A DNA stretch of 64,000 nucleotides from Winogradskyella sediminis (GCF_003387355.1 NZ_QUNH01000001.1:692023-756022); one strand, 5' to 3'; counted from the stretch's first letter, positions 18,048 through 25,176 are shown. Notes: generated by a model from the sequence alone, not told the origin. A program made the numbers and translations.

Positions 18048-18416
18048 ATGGGAAGTACAGGTACTGGAAATTTTAGTGACTATTCTTCACAAGGTTCGTC
18101 TGGAAATGGGAAAACAGGCGGTACAAGTGGGGAAAATAAGTGCGATAAGGCATTTTCTACAATGCTTGAAGAGGTTAATAGGTGTGATTACTATTTAACT
18201 AATAAGACATTACCAAGTGTTGGCGATATTGTCAATATTGGTTTTAATGACAGACCGACAGCTATATCAGAAGGAGGATTAATAATCGGTTATTTACCTA
18301 CAAAATATAATTATATTAAACTTTGCATGGATGATGGGGTAAATTACTCAGGTCGTGTTGTAAGGTCTATGCGGGGAGTTATAGCGTCAGTTAGTATTGA
18401 TGTTGTACCTGTTTAG
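18048..18416 (+). CDS. Small Met-Gly N-terminal protein of the QueC operon; candidate conjugation substrate
   Basis: The protein has 122 aa and no confirmed family. It begins MGSTGTGNFSDYSSQG and continues Gly/Ser-rich to about residue 30. After Met removal the N-terminus would be a free glycine on a flexible tail. Residues about 55-122 look like a compact beta-barrel (PSVGDIVNIGF ... GLIIGYLPTKYNYIKLCM ... YSGRVV), faintly like a HIRAN or SH3-type fold. It is the first gene of a four-gene operon, 5 bp before the kinase/NDT gene. QatB-type proteins that accompany QueC-like QatC also begin Met-Gly (from memory). I infer that it is the substrate or sensor of the QueC-like enzyme. Confidence 0.75.
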   Translation: MGSTGTGNFSDYSSQGSSGNGKTGGTSGENKCDKAFSTMLEEVNRCDYYLTNKTLPSVGDIVNIGFNDRPTAISEGGLIIGYLPTKYNYIKLCMDDGVNYSGRVVRSMRGVIASVSIDVVPV

Positions 18417-18421
18417 TTAAT

Positions 18422-19732
18422 ATGGATTCTAAATTTTATTTAGTTGGAGATATCGTCATAGATGTTTCTTTATTTGATAATGCGGAAAAAAAAATGCGAC
18501 TTGGTGGTATTGCTCATGCGATGAGGGGATTTTGGGCATTGAATAGAGAGTGTGTAATAAGTTATTTTGTTCCTGAATTTTTAAATAAAGAAGTAATTCA
18601 ATTTTCAAAACATCATGGATTCGATAAAATAGAGCAATTAGGAACTGTTATTGGTGCACCTTATGTTTTTCTTATTGGTAGTGTTAAAGAAACTGGAGAC
18701 CAAGAATATGATTTTTTACTAAGAGAAAAGGTTGAAATAGAATATAATTATGCATCCTTAAAAACCACAAAAAATAACGATAATATTCTTTTCATTGCGG
18801 GTAATTATGACGTCTATGAATTAATAGAAAAGCGTTATAAAAAGTCTAAATTACATATCGATTTAAGTAATAATATAAATACATTCTCAGATATTCCTAA
18901 TTGTAAATTTGAGACGATATTTATATCAACTTCATCTAATCTGTTTTTAGATAACTACAATGATTCTTTTGAGGCTTTTTGTGGTTTATTTGAAAAATTT
19001 TGCAATGTATTGGTCTTAAAAGAAAATAGAGGAGGCTCTAGAATATATGATTTTGTATCTAAACAGAATTATAAAATCCCGTCAATTACACAACCTATAG
19101 TGCACTCAGTAGGAGTTGGTGATGTTTATAATGCATGTTATGTTTCCCATTATGAAAAGAAAGGAATTGAGCATGCTGGATATCTAGCTTCTTGGGTTGC
19201 ATCAGAATACGCTTTAACAACGTTTCCAGATGATTTTAAGAAAAATATAGCTAGAGTTTTACAGGCACAGATAAAAAATCTTATTTCTATGGGAGGGTGC
19301 TCATTGCCTTGGGAGAATAGAAATTCATGTTCAATTTATATTGCCGCACCCGATTTCGATTATTTAGACACAACGATAATTGATAACTTAGTTTCTGCAC
19401 TCGAGTATCATAATTTCAGACCTAGAAGACCTATTAAGGAGAATGGGCAAATTTCAGAGAATAGTACACGAGAAGAACGTGGATTAGCATTTGTTGAGGA
19501 TATAAATCTAATTGCTGAGTGCAAAATATTAATAGCAATTTATATGAATGACGACCCAGGTACGATGATTGAACTTGGTTATGCAAGAGCTAATGGTATA
19601 CCTTGTTTGTTGTATGACCCATTTAGTAAAGCTAAAAATAATATGTTAATTGAAATACCAAACACTGTGTCTAGTGAGTTAGATGTAATTATATCTGAAG
19701 TATTTAATTTAATTTCAAAAATTAATGAGTAA
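18422..19732 (+). CDS. PfkB-like sugar/nucleoside kinase fused to nucleoside 2-deoxyribosyltransferase
   Basis: The protein has 436 aa. Residues 1 to about 290 look like a ribokinase/PfkB domain: an N-terminal GDIVIDVSLF, then RLGGIAHAMRGFWAL, and the anion-hole/catalytic-base motif SVGVGDVYNACY with Asp234. Residues about 300-436 match nucleoside 2-deoxyribosyltransferase: start SIYIAAPDFDYLDT and the DDPGTMIELGYARANGIPCL motif, with Asp378 and the candidate nucleophile Glu384. Such NDT/DRHyd-like domains cleave N-glycosidic bonds of nucleosides or nucleotides. The fusion suggests one substrate handled twice. It overlaps the QueC-like start by 8 bp, so translation is probably coupled. It is a likely effector or metabolite processor of the system. 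Confidence 0.8.
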   Translation: MDSKFYLVGDIVIDVSLFDNAEKKMRLGGIAHAMRGFWALNRECVISYFVPEFLNKEVIQFSKHHGFDKIEQLGTVIGAPYVFLIGSVKETGDQEYDFLLREKVEIEYNYASLKTTKNNDNILFIAGNYDVYELIEKRYKKSKLHIDLSNNINTFSDIPNCKFETIFISTSSNLFLDNYNDSFEAFCGLFEKFCNVLVLKENRGGSRIYDFVSKQNYKIPSITQPIVHSVGVGDVYNACYVSHYEKKGIEHAGYLASWVASEYALTTFPDDFKKNIARVLQAQIKNLISMGGCSLPWENRNSCSIYIAAPDFDYLDTTIIDNLVSALEYHNFRPRRPIKENGQISENSTREERGLAFVEDINLIAECKILIAIYMNDDPGTMIELGYARANGIPCLLYDPFSKAKNNMLIEIPNTVSSELDVIISEVFNLISKINE

Positions 19733-20342
19733 AAAAGTAGTTTTATTGGCATCAGGTGGCTTAGATTCAACAACGATGGCATATTGGTTAATAGATAAAG
19801 GTTATGACGTTGTGCCGCTTTTTATTAATTATGGGCAACATTGTGTTAATACAGAATATGAAACATTGATTGAAGTATTGCCAAAATCCTTGAAAGAAAA
19901 AGTGGAAATATTAAATATTTCCGATGTTTATAAATATTCGAAAAGTAGCTTTATAAATGAAAAAAATCTTTGGGAAAATGAAATGACTGCGGATGACTTG
20001 TATATTCCATATAGGAATATTTTGATACTAACTATTGCTGCATCTTTCGCTCAATCAATAGACGTAGGTGAGGTTTATTCTGCGTTTATAAATAGTAATC
20101 ATGCCAAGGAAATAGATTGTTCTAAGGAGTTTTTTTCTAAGATGGAAAATATGTTAGGTGAATATGGTTCCGTAAAAATTAAAATGCCTTTTTTAGAAAT
20201 GTCTAAACTTGATGTTGCAAAGATAGGTATAGAAGTGAAAGCGCCAATTGGAAAGACGTTTTCCTGTCAAGCTTCATCGATTATACCATGTGGAGCATGT
20301 CCGAATTGTGTTGATAGATTAGAAGCGATAAGAAAACTTTAA
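19725..20342 (+). CDS. QueC-like 7-cyano-7-deazaguanine synthase (defence-associated type)
   Basis: The protein has 205 aa. The PP-loop SGGLDSTT (residues 10-17) binds ATP, and four Cys (181, 189, 192, 195) in FSCQ...PCGACPNCVDR form the QueC zinc site. Canonical QueC converts 7-carboxy-7-deazaguanine (CDG) and ammonia to preQ0 using ATP. No queD, queE, queF or folE gene lies nearby, and the gene is inside a mobile element next to an OGG-like gene, so a housekeeping queuosine role is unlikely. I infer that it activates CDG and couples it to another amine, possibly the N-terminal glycine of the 122-aa protein. It starts inside the end of the fusion gene. Confidence 0.85.
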   Translation: MSKKVVLLASGGLDSTTMAYWLIDKGYDVVPLFINYGQHCVNTEYETLIEVLPKSLKEKVEILNISDVYKYSKSSFINEKNLWENEMTADDLYIPYRNILILTIAASFAQSIDVGEVYSAFINSNHAKEIDCSKEFFSKMENMLGEYGSVKIKMPFLEMSKLDVAKIGIEVKAPIGKTFSCQASSIIPCGACPNCVDRLEAIRKL

Positions 20343-20353
20343 AAAATATTTGT

Positions 20354-21007
20354 ATGCAAATAATTGAATCAGCGAGGAATTTAGCAGAATTTATTAAGTC
20401 AAATGAAGAAATTAGCTTATTATCTGAAAGAAGGTATTATGAGAATAATCACGTAGGAGCATTATTTACAGATATAGTTCTTCAGGCAGGGTTAAATTAT
20501 AGAAGTGTTGTACAACCAAGAGTTATAAGAGTTAAAACTCTCTACCCTGAAGCGTATAATATAGAAAACTTAGAGAAAATACTTGATTCCGTTTCATTAA
20601 ATGAATTTCTCAATTGGTCTCACCCAACAAAATTAGACCGTTACAAGCTTTTAATAATATTTTGCCATAAAAATGAAATTAACACAACTGATGATCTAAA
20701 AAGCTTCTTGAATAAATCTCATAATAGAAAAACTTTTCTAAGCATTAAGGGAATAGGAGACAAGACACTCGATTACCTAATGAAATTACTTAATTTTGAC
20801 ACTATCGCAGTTGATAGGCATATTGTTGGGTTTTTGGAAACAGCTGGTCTTCATCATGTAAGTTATTATTATACCAAACGTACATTTGAGTTTGCTGCAG
20901 ACTTACTTGAAATACCTCGCTCTTCTCTTGATGCATCTGTTTGGAATTATATGTCTAAAGTAGCAGTCGAGGAGCCATCCAATAATCAATTAGCTATGCA
21001 ATTTTAG
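20354..21007 (+). CDS. HhH-GPD (OGG/EndoIII-like) protein of the QueC operon
   Basis: The protein has 217 aa. The helix-hairpin-helix IKGIGDKTLDYLMKLL (131-146) carries Lys137 at the position of the Schiff-base lysine of bifunctional glycosylase/AP lyases, and VDRH carries Asp154, the conserved catalytic Asp 17 residues later. There is no FeS cluster Cys set, so it is closer to OGG than to EndoIII. OGG-like proteins accompany QueC-like proteins in type IV CBASS (from memory), where the protein may bind a modified nucleobase rather than repair DNA. It follows QueC after 11 bp and is the last gene of the operon. Confidence 0.78.
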   Translation: MQIIESARNLAEFIKSNEEISLLSERRYYENNHVGALFTDIVLQAGLNYRSVVQPRVIRVKTLYPEAYNIENLEKILDSVSLNEFLNWSHPTKLDRYKLLIIFCHKNEINTTDDLKSFLNKSHNRKTFLSIKGIGDKTLDYLMKLLNFDTIAVDRHIVGFLETAGLHHVSYYYTKRTFEFAADLLEIPRSSLDASVWNYMSKVAVEEPSNNQLAMQF

Positions 21008-21089
21008 TTTTATGTATCATTTTTTAATTATTTGAACAAATCTATTAAGCATTGGTAAGATTTGTCTGTATAATTTTTTACCCCCAATT

Positions 21090-21512
21090 ATGAGCAATAG
21101 GCATAAGTTTTTAAAAAAATTTATTAAACTTTTTTTAGAGCAATCTGTTAAAAGAAGAAGTTCCCGAAACACTATCCGTGGCATTACTTTAGATATTAAT
21201 AAAGTTACGAGGAAGCAATTTGATAAAAAGATGAAATTCACCGAAGAGGAGGTTAAGAAAGCTTTTAAATCATGTGGCTACTCAATAATGAATAGTTTTG
21301 ACCAAGAAATGGATTGGGAAAAATGGAAAATTGGTACAAACCTTCCACGAACTGAGTTTGTCAATACTAAACCAGCCAAGCTAAAAAGACTTATATCGGC
21401 AGGTGTTAATTACTCTGAGCCTAATTGGAATCCTGAGACTATAATAGAAGTAGATAACCTTAAAGTTCAATTAGAAGAGTTTTGGAAAGAAAACAGTTCT
21501 ATTTTAAAATAG
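21090..21512 (+). CDS. Hypothetical protein
   Basis: I do not recognise this 140-aa protein. The N-terminus is very basic (KFLKKFIKLFLEQSVKRRSSR); the middle MKFTEEEVKKAFKSCGYSIMNSF looks helical; the C-terminus is acidic. The basic start suggests nucleic-acid or membrane contact. It lies 82 bp after the OGG-like gene on the same strand and may be a fifth cargo gene. Its last 14 bp overlap the convergent rep gene tail to tail. Confidence 0.55.
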   Translation: MSNRHKFLKKFIKLFLEQSVKRRSSRNTIRGITLDINKVTRKQFDKKMKFTEEEVKKAFKSCGYSIMNSFDQEMDWEKWKIGTNLPRTEFVNTKPAKLKRLISAGVNYSEPNWNPETIIEVDNLKVQLEEFWKENSSILK

Positions 21513-22353
21513 AATCACTTAATATTTTCTGATTTTTATCATCTAATCGTTTATACATTGGCAATGTTTGTCTATTTAGATTAATCATCTTAATATTTAA
21601 GAAAGGATGTTTGTTTTGGTCTTTAATCTCAATTTCCTTTAATACAGCCCCCATTTTTTTAAACTGGTCTGTAAACTCAGTCGTGGTGTAAAAGTCCGTG
21701 TAAAGTTCTGAAATACGCTTTGAGCAGTTCCAAACTTGGCATTTAAAACTTGAGTCGTTCTTTGTTACGTATTTTGTTACGTAGGAAGCGATAGAGCGTA
21801 TGTTTTTTGAGTTTAATTGCCTAACATCAAAAGCAGATGAAGGTCTGTAATCTTTGTCCCTTGCTTTAATTCCGTTTTTTTCTTGTAAGTCAATCCAATA
21901 ATTCCACCATTTATCAATTTTCCAATACTTGTTGGTAATCATATGAAAATGAACGTTACCCTCAAAGACATCATTTTTAGTTTGTCGTTCTGCAACCCAA
22001 ACATATTGAAAATCATCACTACGTTTCTTAGCATTATCCACAAACTTGCGTAATAAATTTATAGCTTGTTCATCACTCACTTTGTTTAAAAAAGTGAGTG
22101 TGACAAAGCTTAATCTTTTGTAGCATCGAGCAAAGCAAGTAATCTTTTTACGAATCTTTCGTTTTGAGCGCGGAGACAAGGTGCGCTCTTTTGTCACCTT
22201 GCCTTTACTTTCCTTTTTTTTTGCTTTAGTATCTTTCTTTTTTACGGGTTTTTGACGTTGCAGTGCTGAACCAGTAAATTCATGTTTTGGAATTCTGCCG
22301 TATTGCTTAGTTGAAAAAGCGACGCTTGAACCGTATGTATTTTTTACTATCAT
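21499..22353 (-). CDS. HUH-type rolling-circle replication initiator (Rep)
   Basis: The protein has 284 aa. The metal-binding HUH motif is VHFHM (His135, His137) and the nicking tyrosines lie in SYVTKYVTK (Tyr191, Tyr195). A basic Lys/Ser-rich linker (about 33-70) precedes the domain. HUH Rep proteins nick one strand at an origin and stay attached to the 5' end, starting rolling-circle replication of plasmids, ssDNA phages and some integrative elements. An iteron-like repeat cluster lies directly upstream. It probably replicates the excised circle. Confidence 0.83.
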   Translation of the reverse strand: MIVKNTYGSSVAFSTKQYGRIPKHEFTGSALQRQKPVKKKDTKAKKKESKGKVTKERTLSPRSKRKIRKKITCFARCYKRLSFVTLTFLNKVSDEQAINLLRKFVDNAKKRSDDFQYVWVAERQTKNDVFEGNVHFHMITNKYWKIDKWWNYWIDLQEKNGIKARDKDYRPSSAFDVRQLNSKNIRSIASYVTKYVTKNDSSFKCQVWNCSKRISELYTDFYTTTEFTDQFKKMGAVLKEIEIKDQNKHPFLNIKMINLNRQTLPMYKRLDDKNQKILSDSILK

Positions 22354-22385
22354 AATCTGAATCGTTGCACATTAATTAAAACCAT

Positions 22386-22431
22386 TTAAAGGTTATTTAT
22401 TAAAGGTTTTACTTAAAGGTATTTTAAAGGT
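22386..22431. repeat. Iteron-like cluster, four TTAAAGGT
   Basis: TTAAAGGT occurs at 22386, 22400, 22413 and 22424 (spacings 14, 13 and 11 bp) in the gap immediately upstream of rep. This is a plausible Rep or excisionase binding site, an origin, or a rep autoregulation site. Confidence 0.55.
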
Positions 22432-22446
22432 TAAAAAAAAGAAAAA

Positions 22447-22662
22447 CTACTTGAGAGTTTGGGGAATGAATATTCCCTTTTTTAGTTGTTTCATAAACTG
22501 TCCCGAACGACGATTATAAACGTTCATATACAGCCAACTAGAGTGTTTTTTGTCTAAGAACATTGCAAAGCCATTTAGCTTATGCACATATTCCCATTTC
22601 TTTGGTTTTGTTTCGTTCTCAAAGAAGACAATAACAGAGTAATCATTTTTACCTTTTAACAT
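22447..22662 (-). CDS. Hypothetical small protein of the element
   Basis: This 71-aa protein belongs to no family I recognise. It is basic with many aromatic residues (KKWEYVHKLNGFAMFL ... SSWLYMNVYNRR). It overlaps the 3' end of the excisionase-like gene by 7 bp, so it is co-translated with it and probably acts in element maintenance. Confidence 0.6.
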   Translation of the reverse strand: MLKGKNDYSVIVFFENETKPKKWEYVHKLNGFAMFLDKKHSSWLYMNVYNRRSGQFMKQLKKGIFIPQTLK

Positions 22663-22970
22663 GATTTGCCCCCTCTCTTTACTCTTGGATTAATTAAAGT
22701 CAAAGCGTTTTCAATATCCTCTAATTTATAGAGAACTCGACTACCTATTCGATAAGCTCGTATTAAGCCCTCAAGTGTCCAATCGTGGAGAGTTGGAAGA
22801 GATATGCAAAGCTTTTTTGCAGTTTGCTTTCTAGTGAACATGTCAGAATCCGACGATTTAGGAGGACAGTAATGTTCAATAATTGCCCTTTTTACAGCAT
22901 TTCTTATTGCTGTGTCAAAATCAAAATCGACATTTGATTTGTTTGAATTGTTTGTGTCTGCATTTACCAT
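22656..22970 (-). CDS. Excisionase-like helix-turn-helix protein
   Basis: The protein has 104 aa. A MerR/HTH_17-type DNA-binding domain occupies about residues 45-95: FTRKQTAKKLCISLPTLHDW then GLIRAYRIGSRVLYKLEDIE. These proteins act as recombination directionality factors or regulators in Bacteroidetes integrative elements. Upstream (23025-23060) lie several CTAC/GTAG repeats that may be its operator. Confidence 0.78.
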   Translation of the reverse strand: MVNADTNNSNKSNVDFDFDTAIRNAVKRAIIEHYCPPKSSDSDMFTRKQTAKKLCISLPTLHDWTLEGLIRAYRIGSRVLYKLEDIENALTLINPRVKRGGKSC

Positions 22971-23066
22971 TATTTTATTGTTTTTTACGTTAATAATGGT
23001 GCAAAATTAGAAGTAAGACTAGCGTTTTTTACTACTGTAGTGACTACAAGAGGTAACTACAACTTT

Positions 23067-23723
23067 CTATTTTATTGATTGTAAGTCTGTTGTGATTTGA
23101 GCTTTTATTTCTTCAAAATCATTGTCTTCAAAAAGGACTAATAGCCTTTCAAGGTTTTGTTTTGTCCTAACTTTATTATCTTTTGAATTAAAATATACGA
23201 AAGGAAGATTTGTTCTAGTGTTATGGTTATCAAGGTCTAATATTTGAGCAATTACATTTCCTGCTTTTACATCAGCGTATTGTCTAACATCTAAACCTAA
23301 ATAATGAAGTGCTAACATTTTTTGTTTATGACTTAAACTGCTTGTTCCTTTTTTCTTTTTTGGACTTATTTGAAGTTCCTTAAGCCAATAATAATATTCG
23401 CTAAACTCAATAACAGTTTTTTTATATTGTTCAGGTCTTAATAAATTACTCTTTAAGTCAATCTTACCAAAAGCATTGTATTCGAAAAATGATTTATTGA
23501 AAATGTTTTTTGAGGGTAAAGTACTTCCGTTAAAGACGCTATTCGTTGAATTATCATATCTACTCATGCCAGATGCAAGACTTGAGAACATTGACGGAGT
23601 ATCATTTGAACTTGTAAATGTTTCAATTTGTTTAATTTCATTTTCAATTAAAAAAATAGAGTTTTTCGTTTTTTCTAATTCAATTGTAAAGGCTTCTATA
23701 AATGGATTTGGGGTGTTATTCAT
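23067..23723 (-). CDS. Hypothetical protein downstream of the integrase
   Basis: The protein has 218 aa. The N-terminal half is a predicted coiled coil and linker. The C-terminal half contains LSHKQKMLALHYLGLDVRQ and KTKQN-like basic segments, a region I associate with unknown proteins found next to integrases in Bacteroidetes elements. It begins 2 bp after the integrase stop, so the two are co-transcribed. The function is unknown. Confidence 0.62.
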   Translation of the reverse strand: MNNTPNPFIEAFTIELEKTKNSIFLIENEIKQIETFTSSNDTPSMFSSLASGMSRYDNSTNSVFNGSTLPSKNIFNKSFFEYNAFGKIDLKSNLLRPEQYKKTVIEFSEYYYWLKELQISPKKKKGTSSLSHKQKMLALHYLGLDVRQYADVKAGNVIAQILDLDNHNTRTNLPFVYFNSKDNKVRTKQNLERLLVLFEDNDFEEIKAQITTDLQSIK

Positions 23724-23725
23724 AA

Positions 23726-24961
23726 TTAGTTGAAAAATGGGTGTGTTAATAATTTGTCTGCGTTTTCTTTTTGGGTAACCCTTATATATTTCAAGAAGGA
23801 TTGTTCCGTTTTATGACCTGTTATTTTCATGATAGAAATAGTTGGTATTTCTGCCAAATATAAATTAGTCGCAAAACTTCGTCTAGCTGTATGAGTAGAA
23901 ATTAATTTATATTTTGGTAAAACCGTTCGTTCAATTTTACCGCCTTTAGTTATTGATGTTTCAATTAAATCTTTAATTCCCGCCAAGCTTATAACTTCTT
24001 TTAAATATCCGTTCATGGTTTGATTTGCATAGGCTTTAGGTAAATTATTATTATATTTTTTTAAAATATTTCTTACTGTTTTGTGTAGTGGTATTGAAAT
24101 TCGTTGACTTGTTTTTTTCGTTCTTACTTCAATAAGTGAATTATTCGAAGTTATGTTTTCGGGTTTAATTTGGGTGAAATCTGAAAACCTTAAACCAGTA
24201 TAACAGCCGATTAAGAATAAATCTTTCACTTTATCAAGTCTAGGGCTCGCAGATAAATTCAGTTTTTCAATTTGTTTAAGTTCGTCAATACTCAAATAGA
24301 CCGTGTCAGCTTCTTCGCGTATGGTTTTAAACTTTCGTTTTCTAAAATCAAGATTATCGTTTAATCCTCTATCAGTAGCTTCATTCATAAAGGATTTAAT
24401 TGTTTTAATATGTTTACCTACTGTATTTGATGCTAGATTATAATTTAGACTTAAATGGGTAATATAATTACTATAAAATTCGAGGGTTATATTTTCAAAG
24501 TCTAGGTTATGTTTTTTGGAATATTCTTTTAAATACTTGTGTGTGGTATTGTAAACTTTAACTGTTCCCTCTGATTTTTTCAATTTACTTTCTTCTATAT
24601 AATTTTCAATAAATTCTAAAAAAGTAGTTTTCTTCGGTTTTAAGATATGGTCTGATAATTCCTTTTCTAAAGCTTCTTTTAGTTTCTTGTTATTCGGCTG
24701 AATTCCATCATTTAGTAATTTTCTAAAAGCGTTGTTTATTCCGTTTTCAATTTTGTCTAATCTTGCATTAAATTCGGGATGCTCTGGAAAGCTTTTGGAT
24801 GATTTAACACGTTGGTCATTTTTATTCCAAAATTTCGGATTTATTTTTTCAGATGTAGAATATTTAAATCTACTATATTGGTAATTGTAAACTAGATAGA
24901 TTAAAGTATCTGTTTTTGCGTTCGGTTCTTTTAGTATAAACTTTGCTTTTGCCATGCCCAA
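23726..24961 (-). CDS. Tyrosine site-specific recombinase (integrase)
   Basis: The protein has 411 aa. The N-terminal arm-binding domain (KAKFILKEPNAKTDTLIYLV) is followed by a SAM-like core-binding domain (about 110-210) and the catalytic domain: Arg in GCYTGLRFSDF, His357 and Arg360 in HTARRSFATNL, His383 in GHKT, and nucleophile Tyr392. It catalyses integration at the tRNA-Met 3' end and excision. The start may also be Met3. It reads inward from the right end, as usual for tRNA-integrated elements. Confidence 0.95.
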   Translation of the reverse strand: MGMAKAKFILKEPNAKTDTLIYLVYNYQYSRFKYSTSEKINPKFWNKNDQRVKSSKSFPEHPEFNARLDKIENGINNAFRKLLNDGIQPNNKKLKEALEKELSDHILKPKKTTFLEFIENYIEESKLKKSEGTVKVYNTTHKYLKEYSKKHNLDFENITLEFYSNYITHLSLNYNLASNTVGKHIKTIKSFMNEATDRGLNDNLDFRKRKFKTIREEADTVYLSIDELKQIEKLNLSASPRLDKVKDLFLIGCYTGLRFSDFTQIKPENITSNNSLIEVRTKKTSQRISIPLHKTVRNILKKYNNNLPKAYANQTMNGYLKEVISLAGIKDLIETSITKGGKIERTVLPKYKLISTHTARRSFATNLYLAEIPTISIMKITGHKTEQSFLKYIRVTQKENADKLLTHPFFN

Positions 24962-24982
24962 ATATATTAAAAAAGTATATCT

Positions 24983-25004
24983 AGGGGACGAATGAGGGGA
25001 CGAA
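24983..25004 (+). repeat. Right arm-type direct repeat (two AGGGGACGAA units)
   Basis: It matches 17949-17970 with 21 of 22 bases identical in the same orientation. It lies 21 bp beyond the integrase start and 119 bp from attR. Confidence 0.7.
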
Positions 25005-25010
25005 TAATTT

Positions 25011-25040
25011 TAATTTAGCTTAATTTAGCCTTATTTAGCT
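25011..25040 (+). repeat. Three tandem 10-bp repeats near attR
   Basis: TAATTTAGCT, TAATTTAGCC and TTATTTAGCT follow each other without spacing. They may be further recombinase or host-factor sites. The rest of the 24,962-25,249 gap holds only attR, its terminator and AT-rich DNA. Confidence 0.5.
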
Positions 25041-25123
25041 TTACTTTAAAATCTACTGTTTATAGGTTTTAAGGTGCTTAAATACAATAAAATACAGTAA
25101 AACAAGATAAGTATTCAAGTAGT

Positions 25124-25141
25124 CCAAGTGGGACCACTTTT
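25124..25141 (+). repeat. attR core, 18 bp
   Basis: This is an exact copy of 17881-17898. It is the original chromosomal 3' end of the tRNA gene, left behind by integration and now without a tRNA body. Confidence 0.88.
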
Positions 25142-25147
25142 AAAATC

Positions 25148-25176
25148 AAGCCTTACAGAGATGAAGGGCTTTTTTT
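25148..25176 (+). terminator. Original terminator of the tRNA gene
   Basis: AAGCC (25148-25152) pairs with GGCTT (25167-25171), extended inward by T-G and T-A pairs, followed by T tracts. It sits just beyond attR, where the pre-integration tRNA would have ended. Confidence 0.6.

Larger units (their letters stand above)
17881..25141. mobile_element. Integrative (mobilizable-type) element in tRNA-Met, about 7.2 kb
   Basis: It is bounded by an 18-bp direct repeat formed from the tRNA 3' end (17881-17898 and 25124-25141), with 22-bp direct repeats just inside each end. The minus-strand module contains a tyrosine integrase, a 218-aa protein, an excisionase-like HTH protein, a 71-aa protein and an HUH Rep protein. 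The plus-strand module is the four-gene QueC/OGG cargo plus one unknown gene, and the two modules converge at 21.5 kb. No relaxase or type IV secretion genes are visible, so it would depend on a helper for transfer, or replicate by rolling circle after excision. Confidence 0.9.

Noticed and set aside
19725..20342. Housekeeping queuosine biosynthesis operon
   Set aside because: No queD, queE, queF or folE neighbour, and the gene is mobile-element cargo.
18048..21007. A complete type IV CBASS locus
   Set aside because: The QueC- and OGG-like genes fit, but no CD-NTase, TGT-like gene or known CBASS effector is present in the element.
18048..21007. A QatABCD locus
   Set aside because: A QueC-like gene and an MG-type small protein are present, but there is no QatA ATPase and no TatD-type DNase.
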